Shown: in pieces, positions 6,259 through 6,836 of the stretch | Layout: the number at the start of each line of letters is the position of its first letter | How positions within the stretch are numbered: the first letter of the stretch is position 1 | Assembly (NCBI GenBank): GCA_003646045.1 | Contig: QNDV01000122.1 | Location: 1 to 6,836, forward strand | Origin: a bacterium | Lineage (GTDB): Bacteria; Krumholzibacteriota; Krumholzibacteria; LZORAL124-64-63 | Direction: 5' to 3' | Length of the DNA: 6,836 nt | The notes under the pieces: generated by a model | What the model was told of the DNA's origin: nothing | What the model saw: only the letters and a program-made list of their open reading frames with translations | Database searches by the model: none | Translations under genes and position numbers: made by a program

Positions 6259-6836
6259 GCCAACTCCTTCCGGGCCGCTTCGAGCAGCTCACCCAGGGTG
6301 TTCTTGAAATCGTGTCGTGGCGCCCAGCCCGTTTCGCCGCGCAGCCGCGTGGCATCACCGACGAGGTGCGGCGTGTCGGACGGGCGGCAACGATCCGGGT
6401 CGATCCGTGTCGACAGGGGTCGCGTGGAACCTGAGAGAAGTATGTTCAGCCCCGCCTCGATCGTCAACGGGACACCGGAGCAGACATTGTAGATTTCCCC
6501 CGCCCGGCCCTTCAGGGCCACCAGGCGATAGGCTTCCACCACATCCCTGACATCCAGGAAATCCCGCACCGCCGACAGGTCTCCCGTGGCGATCTCCGGC
6601 GACTCGAGTCCGGCCTCGGCCCGGGCCACCTGTTGCGCGAAACTGGGAAAAGCGAAGCGCGTATCCTGCCCGGGACCGGTGTGGCTGAAGGAACGGACCA
6701 TTACCACCGGCAGATTCCAACTGCGGGCGTACTGCCGGCAAAGCAGGGTCTGGGTCACCTTGCTCACGGCGTAGGGGGACAGGGGGTTCAGGGGAGAGTC
6801 TTCGGTCAGGGGCTCGGTCGCACCGTCCTGGGGACC
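6255..6836 (-). CDS. NAD-dependent epimerase/dehydratase-family protein, GDP-4-keto-6-deoxymannose reductase-like (5' partial)
   Basis: Only the C-terminal 193 residues are in the window; the frame stays open to the right edge, so the GTG at 6767 is not the start. This is an extended short-chain dehydrogenase. The catalytic pair Y22 and K26 lies in SPYAVSK, followed by SFSHTGPGQ (49-57), ARRVA-type helix sequence, RDFLDVRDVVEAY (91-103), YNVCSG (116-121) and RPSDTPHLVGD (151-161), ending with TGWAP (169-173). The HTGPGQ and RPSD..LVGD pair is characteristic of the Rmd group, which reduces GDP-4-keto-6-deoxy-D-mannose to GDP-D-rhamnose; the related GDP-6-deoxytalose synthase cannot be excluded. 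GDP-mannose 4,6-dehydratase is less likely because its motif after the Tyr/Lys pair differs. The NAD(P)-binding N-terminus is missing, so cofactor preference cannot be read. It overlaps ugd by 4 bases and is the first visible gene of the - strand block. Confidence 0.87.
   Translation of the reverse strand, partial: GPQDGATEPLTEDSPLNPLSPYAVSKVTQTLLCRQYARSWNLPVVMVRSFSHTGPGQDTRFAFPSFAQQVARAEAGLESPEIATGDLSAVRDFLDVRDVVEAYRLVALKGRAGEIYNVCSGVPLTIEAGLNILLSGSTRPLSTRIDPDRCRPSDTPHLVGDATRLRGETGWAPRHDFKNTLGELLEAARKELA
6264..6269 (-). promoter_or_regulatory. Shine-Dalgarno site of ugd
   Basis: AAGGAG on the - strand lies 5 bases before the ugd ATG at 6258, within the last codons of the upstream gene. It confirms the overlapping start. 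Confidence 0.7.

Noticed and set aside
5062..6492. Long + strand open frame opposite ugd
   Set aside because: It is antisense to an unambiguous enzyme gene. Its protein is His/Gly/Val/Asp-rich with no recognisable domain, which is the usual mirror of GC-rich codons.

Overview
The window is high-GC, gene-dense bacterial DNA with almost no non-coding space. It holds three genes on the + strand (1-2617) that converge on four genes on the - strand (2614-6836). The two outermost genes run off the window. No rRNA, tRNA, CRISPR array, insertion sequence or phage gene was seen, and no gap between genes exceeds about 55 bases. The start sites carry Shine-Dalgarno sequences of normal bacterial type. 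The lineage cannot be fixed from the sequence. A free-living, high-GC bacterium using an NAD-linked (class 1B) dihydroorotate dehydrogenase fits; an assignment to a particular phylum would be a guess.

The + strand block starts with the C-terminal part of a tetratricopeptide-like protein that ends in a very acidic, repeat-built tail. It is followed 23 bases later by pyrK and then pyrD, whose stop and start codons overlap (ATGA). Together PyrK and PyrD form the dihydroorotate dehydrogenase of de novo pyrimidine synthesis: PyrD oxidises dihydroorotate on FMN, and PyrK passes the electrons through a 2Fe-2S cluster and FAD to NAD+. Both proteins keep their diagnostic motifs.

The - strand block reads from the right edge leftwards: a GDP-4-keto-6-deoxymannose reductase-like SDR protein (partial), UDP-glucose 6-dehydrogenase (ugd), a DegT/DnrJ/EryC1/StrS-family PLP sugar aminotransferase, and last a HemC-family protein. 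The first three are nucleotide-sugar enzymes of the kind that supply cell-surface polysaccharide. Gene spacing (-4, about 55 and 17 bases) suggests one transcript.

The most unusual element is the last gene of that block (2614-3726). It aligns along its whole length with hydroxymethylbilane synthase (porphobilinogen deaminase, HemC), but it has lost the cysteine that anchors the dipyrromethane cofactor and most of the basic residues that hold the growing pyrrole chain. It also carries an acidic C-terminal extension of about 70 residues. It looks like a degenerate or repurposed HemC paralogue with no obvious heme context, and its stop codon overlaps that of pyrD within a shared CTAG.
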